Notes: generated from the sequence alone by a model not told the origin. Counted from the first letter of the stretch, positions 1 through 9,158 are shown. The stretch is 64,000 nt of DNA from Bacillus sp. AFS015802 (GCF_002561455.1 NZ_NTUP01000019.1:42606-106605); one strand, 5' to 3'. Program-made: numbers and translations.

Positions 1-582
1 CTGACGGCTGATTGGGAAAGTCATGCCATGACGTTCACGATGCCGGATGTAAGTGATCTGGAATCACAATTGGTCATCGATCTGGGTGGCAGTAAGACCG
101 GGGTAAAGCTGGATAACCTAAAGTTGAAGAAAATAGCGGGAGCGCCGAGTGCGAATGTGATCCAAAACGGATCGTTTGATACTGACTTAGAATACTGGGC
201 AAATTACATCCATTACGATGCTTCTGCCGGAATTTCTTCTGAAGACGGGCAGGCGAAGATTTCGATCGGGAATGAAGGGAACGAACCGTGGAGTGTCCAA
301 TTGTTCCAAGGTGGATTGAAGCTTGAGCCTGGAGTGGAATACACGCTTTCCTTTGATGCGAGTTCGACCGTTGACCGGACGATGGAAGTGACCGTGGAGA
401 ATGGCGGTTACTATCGCTATTTATCAAAAGTCGTTCAGCTTGGCGGGGATAAGGCGCATTATGAATATACGTTTACAGTTGGTTTTAAGGAATTAACGAG
501 CCTTAAGTTCCTTCTTGGTAAAAGCGTATCTTCTCCCCTCGGGGCTCACGATGTGGTGATTGATAATGTGGAGTTGAAGTAG
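1..582 (+). CDS. C-terminal part of a secreted carbohydrate-active protein with CBM4/9-like modules
   Basis: The reading frame is open from base 1, so the gene starts upstream of the window; the ATG at 28 is internal. About the first 45 residues look like the end of one beta-sandwich module. The remaining ~145 form a second, opening with the NGSFDTDLEYW signature and closing with a conserved VIDNVEL strand, as in CBM4/9 domains that bind soluble glucans or xylans. Tandem modules of this type usually follow the catalytic domain of an extracellular glycanase such as a GH16 laminarinase. The enzyme class cannot be read here because the catalytic part is outside the window. Confidence 0.7.
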   Translation: MTADWESHAMTFTMPDVSDLESQLVIDLGGSKTGVKLDNLKLKKIAGAPSANVIQNGSFDTDLEYWANYIHYDASAGISSEDGQAKISIGNEGNEPWSVQLFQGGLKLEPGVEYTLSFDASSTVDRTMEVTVENGGYYRYLSKVVQLGGDKAHYEYTFTVGFKELTSLKFLLGKSVSSPLGAHDVVIDNVELK

Positions 583-590
583 AAAGTGGA

Positions 591-622
591 GTGCAGCGTC
601 TTAGGGCGCTGTGCTTTTTTTG
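591..622 (+). terminator. Intrinsic terminator after the CBM gene
   Basis: GCAGCG pairs with CGCTGT around a short loop, and a run of seven T follows. It lies directly behind the stop codon at 582. Confidence 0.75.
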
Positions 623-665
623 TTGTGGGAGGGATTGGTTTTGATTGAGCGCTCGGTCAGGGCTT

Positions 666-709
666 GCGGATGCTGTCAAGATTGGTAAAACGGTCGATAT
701 CCGGGTGAT
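666..709. repeat. Diverged intergenic repeat, copy 1
   Basis: This stretch matches 4270-4314 imperfectly. Both share GCGGAT near the start and the core AACGGTCGATAT followed by CGGGTGA. Each copy lies past the 3' end of a minus-strand gene. Function unknown. Confidence 0.45.
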
Positions 710-783
710 GTGGGCGACTGGAAAATAAGGTCGGTCAATCCGAATAACGGTCGGTAACCAAACTACACACATATAGCCATCAC

Positions 784-820
784 CAAAAAAAAGCAGCCGA
801 CACCAATCGGCTGCTTCCTT
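784..820 (-). terminator. Terminator of yerD
   Basis: AGCAGCCGA and TCGGCTGCT form a perfect stem. On the minus strand it is followed by seven or more T, and it lies directly behind the yerD stop. Confidence 0.85.
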
Positions 821-823
821 CCA

Positions 824-2404
824 TTATGACAAAGCCTTCTCCGGCATGATCGGATGTAATCGTCCATCTTCATCCCGGAATACGATGTGTTCCCGTCCGA
901 ATTTCGTCGGGGTATCGATTCCTGCTGCTGCGGCGAGATTATACAGGCCTTCCCGCAGGGAGATGATGTAGTTGCAGACGCGGAATGCTTTCTCTTCGAC
1001 GATGAGTGCACGCTGCAGCTTCTTGTCGGTGGTGGCTACGCCTACGGGGCAGTTGTTCGTGTGACATACCTGTGCCTGGATGCAGCCCACAGAGAACATC
1101 AGTCCCCGGGCGATGTTGACAAAGTCGGCACCGAGGGCGAGGGCAAAGGCAATCTTGTCGGGCGTTAACAATTTTCCGGAAGCAAAGATTTTCACTTTGT
1201 CCCGGACGCCGTATTTCACCAGGGTGTCGTGAAGGAAAGGAAGGGCCGATTTGATCGGGACCCCGGCAGAAGCCGCCAGTTCCTGATAGGATGCACCTGT
1301 TCCGCCTTCTCCGCCGTCCACTGTGATGAAGTCGGGATGTTTTCCTGAAGTGGCCATATAGGATGCGAGGCTTTCGATATCCTTGGTGTTTCCGACGACT
1401 AATTTTATTCCGACGGGTTTACCGCCAACGTCCCTCAGTCGTTCGATGAAGTCCAGCATTTGTTCGTTGTTGCTGAATTCCTTGAAGCGGTTCGGGCTGT
1501 CGATGGATTTCCAAGGCTCCACGTTTCGGATGTTGGCGATCTCCTGTGTCACTTTTTTGCCGTCAACATGTCCGCCCCGGGTCTTTGCCCCCTGTGCGAG
1601 TTTCAATTCGAAGGCCTTCACTTCTTTGAGGTCGCTCTTTTTCTTGAATTCTTCCCATGAGAATTCACCGTCCTTGGTCCTGACACCGAATAAGCCCGGT
1701 CCGATCTGGCAGATGATGTCGACGCCGCCTTTCAGGTGATGCTTGGATAATCCGCCTTCTCCGGTGTTCATCCATGATCCGGAAGCCAGTTTCAAGCCGG
1801 TCGACAGAGCCGTGATGGCCTGCTCGCCGAGTGAACCGTAACTCATGGCGGACTGCCCGACGAGTCCTTTCACTTTAAAAGGGTGCTTGCAAGTATCCTC
1901 GCCAATGACGGGGGCATCCTCTTCTTTCAGGAGGAACGGGTCTGCATCGGTTTCTTCACGATGTTCCTTGCGGCTCAACAGGTTATCTTTATCCAGTTTG
2001 TAGATTTTTGTTTTGACTTTTTGTGCGTTGTCGATGCGGAGTTCGTCCCGTTGGACAGGGAAAAGGGTGTTGCGTATGTAGTAGCCTTCCTTTTCAAAGT
2101 CCCGTTCAGACCCGAAGCCGAGCATCCGGGATTTGTATTTTCCCGCGAGGACGGTGTTTTGGTATTCAAGCCGTGAAAAGGGTTTTCCTTCGTTGTCGTT
2201 GTGGAAGAGATACTGCCTGAGTTCAGGACCGATCTTCTCGAGGATGTATCTCATTTTTCCGAGGACCGGGAAATTCCTTAACACGGCATGCTCTTCTTGT
2301 TTTTCATCGGTCAGCCATAGATAGAGAATGAAGGCCGCTGGTACAAGAAAGGCGAGAGCGATGAGGGCTATGAGAAACCACAAAATGATGCTAGTGCTGT
2401 TCAT
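824..2404 (-). CDS. yerD: FMN-binding glutamate synthase-family protein, YerD-like
   Basis: The 526-residue protein has one N-terminal membrane helix (about residues 6-29) and then the FMN-binding domain found in the large subunit of glutamate synthase. Visible landmarks are SAMSYGSLGEQA, the glycine-rich DGGEGGTGAS, and the cysteine cluster CIQAQVCHTNNCPVG that binds a 3Fe-4S cluster in GltS. There is no amidotransferase domain, so it cannot use glutamine by itself as GltB does. The length matches B. subtilis YerD, whose substrate is unknown. The ATG at 2404 is preferred over the TTG at 2410, because GGAGG is 7 bases from the ATG and almost touches the TTG. Confidence 0.85.
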   Translation of the reverse strand: MNSTSIILWFLIALIALAFLVPAAFILYLWLTDEKQEEHAVLRNFPVLGKMRYILEKIGPELRQYLFHNDNEGKPFSRLEYQNTVLAGKYKSRMLGFGSERDFEKEGYYIRNTLFPVQRDELRIDNAQKVKTKIYKLDKDNLLSRKEHREETDADPFLLKEEDAPVIGEDTCKHPFKVKGLVGQSAMSYGSLGEQAITALSTGLKLASGSWMNTGEGGLSKHHLKGGVDIICQIGPGLFGVRTKDGEFSWEEFKKKSDLKEVKAFELKLAQGAKTRGGHVDGKKVTQEIANIRNVEPWKSIDSPNRFKEFSNNEQMLDFIERLRDVGGKPVGIKLVVGNTKDIESLASYMATSGKHPDFITVDGGEGGTGASYQELAASAGVPIKSALPFLHDTLVKYGVRDKVKIFASGKLLTPDKIAFALALGADFVNIARGLMFSVGCIQAQVCHTNNCPVGVATTDKKLQRALIVEEKAFRVCNYIISLREGLYNLAAAAGIDTPTKFGREHIVFRDEDGRLHPIMPEKALS

Positions 2405-2420
2405 ATTCAAACCTCCAATA

Positions 2421-2444
2421 AGTGAGCCCTTTTACAGGCTCACT
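2421..2444 (-). terminator. Hairpin between ydaP and yerD, weak terminator
   Basis: AGTGAGCC pairs perfectly with GGCTCACT around an 8-base loop. On the minus strand only a short TTATT follows, so it may be a partial terminator or processing site between the two co-oriented genes. Confidence 0.5.
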
Positions 2445-2450
2445 CTTTTG

Positions 2451-4172
2451 TTAAAATATACGTTTTAACGCTTTCCGCAGGGGAGGCATCTCGGCCTCAT
2501 GCTGTTTGAAGAATTTCTTCAGGACATGCTTGGAATAGCCTGATGCCTGTTCGAAATTGATTTTTCCGGGAAGGGGAGGCTGGTCTTCGATGACACAGTC
2601 GATGATGACCGGTTTATTGGATTTCGACGCCATTTCAAAGGCGGGCTGAAGGTCCTCATGCTTGATGACGCGGTAGCCTTCCCCTCCGCAGGCTTTGGCA
2701 AATTGAGCGAAATCAATGTCCTGTAGATCCGTTTCATATTCCAGGTGACCGATGGATTCCTGCTCATACTTGATCATTCCGATCTTCCGGTTATTCATGA
2801 TCACGACGATGATCGGGAGTTTGTATTTGACTGCCGTGACGAAATCATGCATCACCATGGTGAAACCGCCGTCACCGCATACGGCAATCGATTGGCGTCC
2901 CGGTTCTGCAATGCCGCTCGCGATGGCCCCCGGGAGTCCACAGCCCATGGTCGCCATCCAGCTTGAGATGATCATTTTCTGATTGGTCATCTTAAAATGT
3001 CTGGCGGTCCAGACCGTCACGTTACCGACATCGACGGACAAGACTGCATCGTCGTCCGCAATCTTCTGAAGGGCCGCGATGACTTGAGGAGGCTTCATGG
3101 GTGTCGTCGCCTCCACTTCATCCTTTTCAATATGCTTCCACCAGTTCTTCATATTGTTCTGGCATTCTTCTAAAAATGATCGGTCTTCTTTGTGTGGTAA
3201 CTGCTCGTTCCATTGTTTCAGGACCAGGTTTGAATCACCGACGATCCCGACTGTGACAGGGTATCTCTTTCCGATCTGAGTCGGGTCCGCATCGATCTGG
3301 ACGGCCGGTGTTTCGTCGGGAAGGAAATCACGGTAAGGGAATGACGTCCCGATCATGATGAGGAGGTCTGCCTCTTCCATGGCTTCATACGCAGGCTTTG
3401 TCCCGATTTGGCCGAGCTGACCGAGATTATGCGGATGCTTGTCAGGGAAAATTCCCTTGGCTGGAAGCGTAAAGATGACCGGAGCGGCGATTTTTCCCGC
3501 CAATACCTCCAGTTCACGGGCTGCATGCCTGGCTCCCGTTCCTGCCAGGATGACCGGACGTTGTGCTTTATGTACATATTCCAGTCCGGTCTTCACGTCT
3601 TGATCGAGGGGAGCGGGGATGGCAAAAGCCGGGACGCTCGATGTAGCCTTTACGGTGTCCTTGATTTTTTGCCCGGGGATATCGTCCGGGATGATCAATA
3701 CGGATACCCCTTTTTTCGCGTAAGCGGTCCGGATCGCCTGATTCATCAAATCGGGAAACGACTCTGGTGAAGATACCCGTTCACAGTAAACAGAAACGTC
3801 TGCAAACACTCGGTCCAGATGAACCTCCTGGAATGAATCCATGCCGAGTTCTTCTGTGGCCACCTGTCCCGCCAAAACCAAAACGGGTGCCCCGTCGGCC
3901 TTCGCATCATATAAGCCGTTTAACAGGTGGATGGCCCCGGGTCCGCCAATCGATAAGCATACCCCGATGTGACCTGTGAGCTTCGCATAGGATGAGGCGG
4001 CGAGTGCCCCGACTTCCTCATGTCTGACCTGGATGAACTCCATTTCCTCCTTTTCACTTCGCAGTACGTCCACAAAGTGATTGATCGAATCTCCCGGCAG
4101 TCCGAATAGATGCTTGATTTTCCATTGCTCCATGATATCGGCTGCTGCCTGTCCTGCGAGTTGATGTCCCAT
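2451..4172 (-). CDS. ydaP: Thiamine-diphosphate-dependent pyruvate oxidase, YdaP-like
   Basis: This 573-residue protein has the three-domain layout of the pyruvate oxidase/acetolactate synthase family. The pyrimidine-binding domain carries the catalytic glutamate in QVRHEEVGALAA. A central nucleotide-binding domain follows, and the C-terminal pyrophosphate-binding domain has GDGGF and, about 25 residues later, NN. It most likely oxidises pyruvate, as proposed for B. subtilis YdaP, a general stress protein of the same length. AAGGAGG lies 7 bases before the ATG. A sigma-B-type promoter is visible upstream at 4205-4230, which fits stress control. Confidence 0.88.
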   Translation of the reverse strand: MGHQLAGQAAADIMEQWKIKHLFGLPGDSINHFVDVLRSEKEEMEFIQVRHEEVGALAASSYAKLTGHIGVCLSIGGPGAIHLLNGLYDAKADGAPVLVLAGQVATEELGMDSFQEVHLDRVFADVSVYCERVSSPESFPDLMNQAIRTAYAKKGVSVLIIPDDIPGQKIKDTVKATSSVPAFAIPAPLDQDVKTGLEYVHKAQRPVILAGTGARHAARELEVLAGKIAAPVIFTLPAKGIFPDKHPHNLGQLGQIGTKPAYEAMEEADLLIMIGTSFPYRDFLPDETPAVQIDADPTQIGKRYPVTVGIVGDSNLVLKQWNEQLPHKEDRSFLEECQNNMKNWWKHIEKDEVEATTPMKPPQVIAALQKIADDDAVLSVDVGNVTVWTARHFKMTNQKMIISSWMATMGCGLPGAIASGIAEPGRQSIAVCGDGGFTMVMHDFVTAVKYKLPIIVVIMNNRKIGMIKYEQESIGHLEYETDLQDIDFAQFAKACGGEGYRVIKHEDLQPAFEMASKSNKPVIIDCVIEDQPPLPGKINFEQASGYSKHVLKKFFKQHEAEMPPLRKALKRIF

Positions 4173-4204
4173 CGTTGTACCTCCTTAATTTGTATAATGA
4201 TTTT

Positions 4205-4230
4205 TTACCACTGTGGCGGATTTGTTAAAC
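4205..4230 (-). promoter_or_regulatory. Sigma-B-like promoter of ydaP
   Basis: On the minus strand GTTTAA is followed after 14 bases by TGGTAA. The B. subtilis sigma-B consensus is GTTTAA, 12-15 bases, GGGTAT. The -10 lies about 33 bases before the ydaP start. Confidence 0.55.
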
Positions 4231-4269
4231 GTTGGGGAGATGGGGAGTAGTGATGGGCTGAGGTGAGGT

Positions 4270-4314
4270 GCGGATATTGTCGATGCATGAAGAACGGTCG
4301 ATATATCGGGTGAA
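4270..4314. repeat. Diverged intergenic repeat, copy 2
   Basis: Partner of 666-709, with core AACGGTCGATAT and CGGGTGA. A further ACGGTCG follows at once. Confidence 0.45.
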
Positions 4315-4354
4315 CGGTCGAACTATTTAGCCCCGGACACCCATCACTCCAAAC

Positions 4355-4386
4355 AAAAAAAAGCAACCGATCCAAGATCAGTTGCT
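4355..4386 (-). terminator. Terminator of the EEP-phosphatase gene
   Basis: AGCAACTGATC pairs with GATCGGTTGCT with one wobble and is followed on the minus strand by eight T. The stem overlaps the last codons of the gene. Confidence 0.8.
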
Positions 4387-5175
4387 TTCACTGAGCACCA
4401 CTACCACTCCGAAATGGTCCGATACGACAGGCTTATTTACATCATTAAAAATGACCCGTGACGAGGCTACAGACATTTTTTCGCTGGACAGGATAAGGTC
4501 CAGTCGCAAATCGACTGTATTTTCATCCCAACCGGCAATGTTTCCTTGAACGGTGATACCGCTGTCTCTTTCTGAAGCGGTATCGAATGTGTCGTGAAGT
4601 CCTTTGGAGAGAAGATAATCATACCCTTCTTCACGGACAAGTGCGTTGTTATTGAAATCCCCCATTAAAAAGAACGGGGATTCAGGGGTGACCTGCTCCA
4701 TTAAGGAGTCTACTTGAAAGGTGAATGGCTCTTCTTCGTCCGTCCACCATCCCAGGTGGCAGGAGTAGAAGGTGAGGGGCTTTCCTTCATATGATATCGT
4801 GGCCCCTGCGATCTTACGGGTTTTCCAGTAGGACTGGTCATGACTTTTCGAGATGAAGAAGCGGTGTTCCTCCACGACCGGGTGCTTCGTCAGGATGGCG
4901 ACGCCTTCTTCATAGATATCATAGCCGATATGAGCGAAGTCCCAGACAAGTGTGTAATCCGTTATCCCTCGCTTCTCCAGTTCCCCAAGGAGGACCAGTG
5001 CAAAATTGTCCTTTTTCACCATCCCCTTGACGATTCCACGATCGATTGGCTGACTGACTTCCTGAAGGGCGATGACATCATAGGATTTCTCCACGATGTC
5101 ATCGGCTAAAATAGAGATCTTGTCGAGCTGGTTGTCTTCCTGCCAGGAGTGACAATTAAGCGTCAGTAATTTCAT
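4378..5175 (-). CDS. Endonuclease/exonuclease/phosphatase-family hydrolase
   Basis: The 265-residue protein has the DNase I/sphingomyelinase fold: LTLNCHSW and ALQEV near the N-terminus (metal-binding Asn and Glu), MGDFNNN in the centre, and SDHFGV at the C-terminus with the catalytic Asp-His pair. No signal peptide is present, so it probably acts in the cytoplasm on a phosphodiester or sugar phosphate; the substrate is unknown. It starts 3 bases after the stop of the PTS gene, so the two are co-transcribed and a role in metabolism of the imported sugar phosphate is likely but unproven. Confidence 0.75.
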   Translation of the reverse strand: MKLLTLNCHSWQEDNQLDKISILADDIVEKSYDVIALQEVSQPIDRGIVKGMVKKDNFALVLLGELEKRGITDYTLVWDFAHIGYDIYEEGVAILTKHPVVEEHRFFISKSHDQSYWKTRKIAGATISYEGKPLTFYSCHLGWWTDEEEPFTFQVDSLMEQVTPESPFFLMGDFNNNALVREEGYDYLLSKGLHDTFDTASERDSGITVQGNIAGWDENTVDLRLDLILSSEKMSVASSRVIFNDVNKPVVSDHFGVVVVLSESN

Positions 5176-5178
5176 GGA

Positions 5179-6813
5179 TTACGCTCCTAACAAATCTTGA
5201 ATATCCGATTTGATGACGTCTGCTTTTGGACCATAGATGGCCTGGACGCCTTTATCTTTCAGGATGAGTCCGAGTGCTCCGTTTTTCTTCCATTCTTGTT
5301 CCGTGCCGACAAGGGCAGTGTCTTTTACTGTTACGCGAAGGCGTGTCATACAGGCATCCACGTCTACGATGTTCTCTTTCCCGCCAAGCATGGCAACCAC
5401 TTTTGGAGCGATGGAATCGGCACTTACCGTACCACCGCCTGTTGAAGCTTCATCCTCAATATAGTTTCCGTTACGACCCGGTGTCGGGAAGTTAAACTTC
5501 TTGATCAGGAAGTTGGCAACCGTGAAGTTAAGACCAAAGAATACGACGCAGGCAATGACAAAGTTTACAAGATCTACCCACAGACCTGCTTTGATGATCA
5601 TCGGTACACGAGTCAGAAGCTCGATGGATCCGAAAGAGTGAACGCGGATATGAACGATATCCACAATCGCGAAGGCAAGTCCCGTCATGATCGCATACAC
5701 AACATACAGAAGCGGGGCAGCGAACATGAACATGAATTCGATCGGCTCGGTAACGCCAGTCAGGAATACAGCTAAACCAGCTGAGAAGAACATGGATTTG
5801 TATTTTTTCTTTTTATCTTTATCCACATTGCGGTACATGGCATAAGCGATACCGATCAGGGCAGCTGTGGATAAAATCATTTGACCGACTTTGAAACGGG
5901 CAGGTGTCACGTCATTTAACAGTTGTTTATAGCTCGCTGTGTCCCCTGCAGCCAGGAAGTTATTCAAGTCGGCGATCCAGGCAAGCCATAATGGATCTTG
6001 ACCGGCAACCGTCGATCCTGCACTTGAACCTGTGAGGATGGTGTAAGTCCCGCCAAGTTCTGTGTAGTTGATTGGTACCGTTAACATATGATGCAGACCG
6101 AATGGTAATAACAGACGCTCTAACGCACCGAATACGAATGGCGCGATGATGGGCGCCGTGTTACGTGATGTGGCGATCCATTGACCGAAGTCATTCAGTA
6201 ATCCTTGAATGAACGGCCATACAACCGACATGATGACGGCGATGATGACAGAGCCGACGATCACGACGAATGGTACGAAACGTTTTCCATTAAAGAAGGA
6301 AAGGGCATCAGGTAATTTACTATAGTTATAATATTTGTTGAAAAGATTCGCTCCAAGGAAACCGGAAATGATTCCGACGAATACCCCCATGTTAAGGGCA
6401 GGTGCGCCAAGGACCGATGTGAAATAATCTGAAACGACCAGCGTTTGGCCGAATAGGGAAGAGACCGTTGCTTCGGGGTTTGAAAGCATATCTCCGCTCA
6501 CTCCGAAGATGGCTCCTGTAATACGGTTAATCAGGATGAAGGCGATCAGGGCAGCGAATGCTCCGCCTGCACGTTCTTTCGCCCATGAGCCACCAATGGC
6601 TACGGCGAAGAGGATGTGAAGATTCGTGATGACTCCCCAACCAATATCCTCCATTACTCTTGCAATCGTTTGCACTAATGTGATGTCTCCACCCATCATG
6701 GCAATCAACTTACCGAGGGAAATCATGATCCCTGCAGCTGGCATAACAGCCACAACCACAAGCAATGCTTTCCCGAATTTCTGCCAAAAATCAAATGACA
6801 ATAAATTCTTCAT
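5179..6813 (-). CDS. PTS sugar permease, EIICB, glucose/maltose/GlcNAc superfamily
   Basis: The first ~410 residues are a multi-helix EIIC domain with the substrate-site pattern GLHHMLTVPI and GVTEPIEFMFMF. After a linker comes an EIIB domain with the phosphorylatable cysteine in DACMTRLRV (about residue 488). No EIIA domain is attached, so phosphate must come from a separate EIIA, as for MalP-type permeases. It imports and phosphorylates a glucose-like or alpha-glucoside sugar; the exact sugar cannot be read. AAAGGAGG precedes the ATG. Two cre sites upstream indicate CcpA catabolite repression. Confidence 0.85.
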   Translation of the reverse strand: MKNLLSFDFWQKFGKALLVVVAVMPAAGIMISLGKLIAMMGGDITLVQTIARVMEDIGWGVITNLHILFAVAIGGSWAKERAGGAFAALIAFILINRITGAIFGVSGDMLSNPEATVSSLFGQTLVVSDYFTSVLGAPALNMGVFVGIISGFLGANLFNKYYNYSKLPDALSFFNGKRFVPFVVIVGSVIIAVIMSVVWPFIQGLLNDFGQWIATSRNTAPIIAPFVFGALERLLLPFGLHHMLTVPINYTELGGTYTILTGSSAGSTVAGQDPLWLAWIADLNNFLAAGDTASYKQLLNDVTPARFKVGQMILSTAALIGIAYAMYRNVDKDKKKKYKSMFFSAGLAVFLTGVTEPIEFMFMFAAPLLYVVYAIMTGLAFAIVDIVHIRVHSFGSIELLTRVPMIIKAGLWVDLVNFVIACVVFFGLNFTVANFLIKKFNFPTPGRNGNYIEDEASTGGGTVSADSIAPKVVAMLGGKENIVDVDACMTRLRVTVKDTALVGTEQEWKKNGALGLILKDKGVQAIYGPKADVIKSDIQDLLGA

Positions 6814-6872
6814 AAACCCGTTTCCTCCTTTAATATCAATCTATTGGACTATATTTCTTACATTGGATGACA

Positions 6873-6887
6873 TGTGTGCGTTTACAT
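6873..6887 (-). promoter_or_regulatory. cre site, PTS-proximal
   Basis: ATGTAAACGCACACA on the minus strand fits every fixed position of the Bacillus cre consensus WTGNAANCGNWNNCW. It lies 60 bases before the PTS start. Confidence 0.65.
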
Positions 6888-6962
6888 TTCAAATTAAAAG
6901 AAATGCTGTCGCGTTATCTTCATCATTTGTTTGCTATGTACAGGTGATTCGGTGCAATATAG

Positions 6963-6977
6963 ATGCAACCGTTTGCA
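6963..6977 (+). promoter_or_regulatory. cre site, distal
   Basis: ATGCAACCGTTTGCA fits every fixed position of the cre consensus and is nearly palindromic around CG. It is 90 bases, centre to centre, from the first cre site. Confidence 0.6.
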
Positions 6978-7052
6978 CTAGCTAAACACATTTTATGATA
7001 TCCCTTTCAAGAAAGCAACAACAAAATATTATTTTAGTAAAATATCACCAGA

Positions 7053-7066
7053 GAGGGACGGACCTT
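7053..7066 (+). repeat. Dispersed 14-mer copy
   Basis: Exact GAGGGACGGACCTT in non-coding DNA between the PTS gene and pfeT. Other copies are listed separately. Confidence 0.7.
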
Positions 7067-7200
7067 GGTAGGACAGGGATTCGGAAAGACCAGCGATTTA
7101 GTAGTTTAGGGGGTGTTATTCACATGTGGATAAACGTGAGGGGGTGGATTAAGTGGAGAAACCACCGGGGATCCACTATACGAATATATCTTTCACGATA

Positions 7201-7234
7201 AAAAAGCACCCAATCCTTAAAGGACTGGATGCTC
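7201..7234 (-). terminator. Terminator of pfeT
   Basis: On the minus strand AGCATCCAGTCCT pairs with AGGATTGGGTGCT (wobbles in the middle) and six T follow. Confidence 0.8.
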
Positions 7235-7241
7235 GAAAACA

Positions 7242-9158
7242 TCATTTCAATAATCGAAGACCGTTCAAGATCACCAATATCGTACTTCCTTCATGCCCGA
7301 TGACTCCATAGGGGAGGTCGAGGATCTGCAGGAAGTTGGAGGCGATCAACAGCATGATGACCGCGATGGAGAAGACGACGTTCTGCTGGACGATGCGCTT
7401 CATTTTTTTCGATAGCTTGATGGCTTCTGCGATACGGGTCAGGTCGTTTTTCATCAACACGACATCAGCGGTTTCAAGAGCGACGTCGGTTCCTTCTCCC
7501 ATGGCGATTCCGACATTTGCCGTTGCAAGGGCCGGCGCGTCGTTGATTCCGTCCCCGACCATTCCGACGGTGCCGAATTGGTGTTTCAATTTTTTCAGTT
7601 CATCTACTTTCGTTTCCGGCAGGCAATCGGCGATGAAGCTTGCGACTCCTGCTTCTTCTGCGATGGCATGGGCGGTTTTTTCGTTGTCGCCTGTCAGCAT
7701 GATGGTCTGCACGCCTTCTTTTTCGAGGAGCTTCAGTGCTTCGATCGTTTCTTTGCGGACCACGTCCTTCAGGGCGATCAATGCCACAATGACTTCATCC
7801 TTTGCGACAAAAACGGTCGTTTTCCCTTCAGAGGCAATTCTTTCATATGCTCCGTTCATAAACCGTTCTGCCAACATTTTATCCACAAAGTCTGCTTTCC
7901 CGATTTTCCATTCGGATCCGTCCACAAGGGCTTTGACTCCCCAGCCGGACACATCTTCAAGGGAATCGGGCTGGGATAGCACTGCCCCAAGCTCACGGGT
8001 TGCGTGACCGACAATGGCCTGGGCGAGTGGATGGTTCGATTGATTTTCAATGGAAGCAACGGTATTTATCACGTCATCCTCATCGAGATCGTCAGCAACC
8101 AGGATATCCGTCACGACGGGTTTCCCCCTCGTCAACGTCCCCGTTTTATCAAAGGCTATCGCCTTGATGTTGCTTAAGGTTTCCAAGTGCGCGCCCCCTT
8201 TGAACAGGATGCCGTGGCGGGCACCGTTTGAGATCGCGGAAAGACTCGCCGGCATGATGGCTGCGACCAGGGCACAAGGGGAAGCGACCACGAGCAGAAC
8301 CATGGCCCGGTAGAATGTTTCCGTCCAGCTCCATCCGAGGACGAAGTGAGGGACGAACATCATCAGGAACACAACGGCGAGCACGACTTTAACATACGTT
8401 CCTTCGAAGCGTTCAATGAACTGCTGGGAAGGGGATTTTTCGCTTTGCGCCGATTGGACAAGGTCGATGATCTTTTGGAAAAGGGTTTCGCTGCTCGGTT
8501 TGGTCATTTCCATCGTGATGGCACCGTTGATGTTGACGGTACCGGCGAATACTTCATCCCGCTGCCCCTTTGTGACCGGGACGGCTTCGCCGGAAATGGC
8601 TGCTTCATCGATGGACGTCGTGCCTTTTACGATGACGCCGTCCGTCGGTACCCGTTCACCGGGTTTGATCAGGATATGATCGCCGATTTCGAGGCTTGAA
8701 ACGTTCACTTTCTTTTCTCCGGTACTTGTGACGAGCCATGCTTCTTCCGGCTGGAGCTGCATGAGGGCGGAGATTTCCTTCTGACTTTTGTTCATTGTAT
8801 AGGTTTCAAGGGCACCGCTGACGGCGAAGATGAAGATGAGGATCGCCCCTTCCGTCCAATACCCGATGATGGCGGATCCGACCGCGGCAAAAATCATCAG
8901 CATCTCGACATTGAGTTCCTTGTTTTCGATGGTTTCTTCGATTCCTTCTTTTGCTTTGGCGAAGCCGCCGATGGCAAAGGCAAGGAGGTAGAAGAGGATG
9001 CTCATGCTGGAGTCGCCGTTAGACGTCAGCCATCCCAGTAGAATGAACACACCGCTGATGAGGGCGGCGATCAATTCGGCATGAGGCTTTATTTTTTCAA
9101 GGAAGTGCATGTTTTCATTCGATGCCCCCATGGATAGTGCTTTGGATTGTGAGCTCAT
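7242..9158 (-). CDS. pfeT: P1B4-type metal-efflux ATPase, PfeT (ZosA)-like
   Basis: This 638-residue P-type ATPase lacks an N-terminal metal-binding domain. It has the actuator motif ISGEAVP (about 189), the membrane metal site SPC instead of CPC (about 293), the phosphorylation motif DKTGTLT (about 337), GDGINDAPAL, and HEGST in the last helix (about 622). SPC plus HEGST marks the P1B4 group. B. subtilis PfeT, of nearly the same length, exports ferrous iron and is induced by PerR and Fur. Here a PerR-like box (9314-9328) and a Fur-like dyad (9194-9216) lie upstream, which supports Fe(II) over zinc or cobalt. Confidence 0.88.
   Translation of the reverse strand: MSSQSKALSMGASNENMHFLEKIKPHAELIAALISGVFILLGWLTSNGDSSMSILFYLLAFAIGGFAKAKEGIEETIENKELNVEMLMIFAAVGSAIIGYWTEGAILIFIFAVSGALETYTMNKSQKEISALMQLQPEEAWLVTSTGEKKVNVSSLEIGDHILIKPGERVPTDGVIVKGTTSIDEAAISGEAVPVTKGQRDEVFAGTVNINGAITMEMTKPSSETLFQKIIDLVQSAQSEKSPSQQFIERFEGTYVKVVLAVVFLMMFVPHFVLGWSWTETFYRAMVLLVVASPCALVAAIMPASLSAISNGARHGILFKGGAHLETLSNIKAIAFDKTGTLTRGKPVVTDILVADDLDEDDVINTVASIENQSNHPLAQAIVGHATRELGAVLSQPDSLEDVSGWGVKALVDGSEWKIGKADFVDKMLAERFMNGAYERIASEGKTTVFVAKDEVIVALIALKDVVRKETIEALKLLEKEGVQTIMLTGDNEKTAHAIAEEAGVASFIADCLPETKVDELKKLKHQFGTVGMVGDGINDAPALATANVGIAMGEGTDVALETADVVLMKNDLTRIAEAIKLSKKMKRIVQQNVVFSIAVIMLLIASNFLQILDLPYGVIGHEGSTILVILNGLRLLK

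Larger units (their letters stand above)
6814..7241. other. 428-base non-coding gap between the PTS gene and pfeT
   Basis: It holds two cre-like sites, one copy of the dispersed 14-mer and the pfeT terminator. Short open frames here lack ribosome binding sites and are not called. Confidence 0.6.

Noticed and set aside
1383..1739. Long plus-strand ORFs opposite yerD (and similar shadows opposite pfeT, ydaP and the fumarase gene)
   Set aside because: They mirror the codon pattern of the real gene, have no ribosome sites and no recognisable domains.
6995..7201. 68-codon plus-strand ORF in the PTS-pfeT gap
   Set aside because: No ribosome site, arginine-rich random composition, and it spans a dispersed repeat copy and the pfeT terminator.
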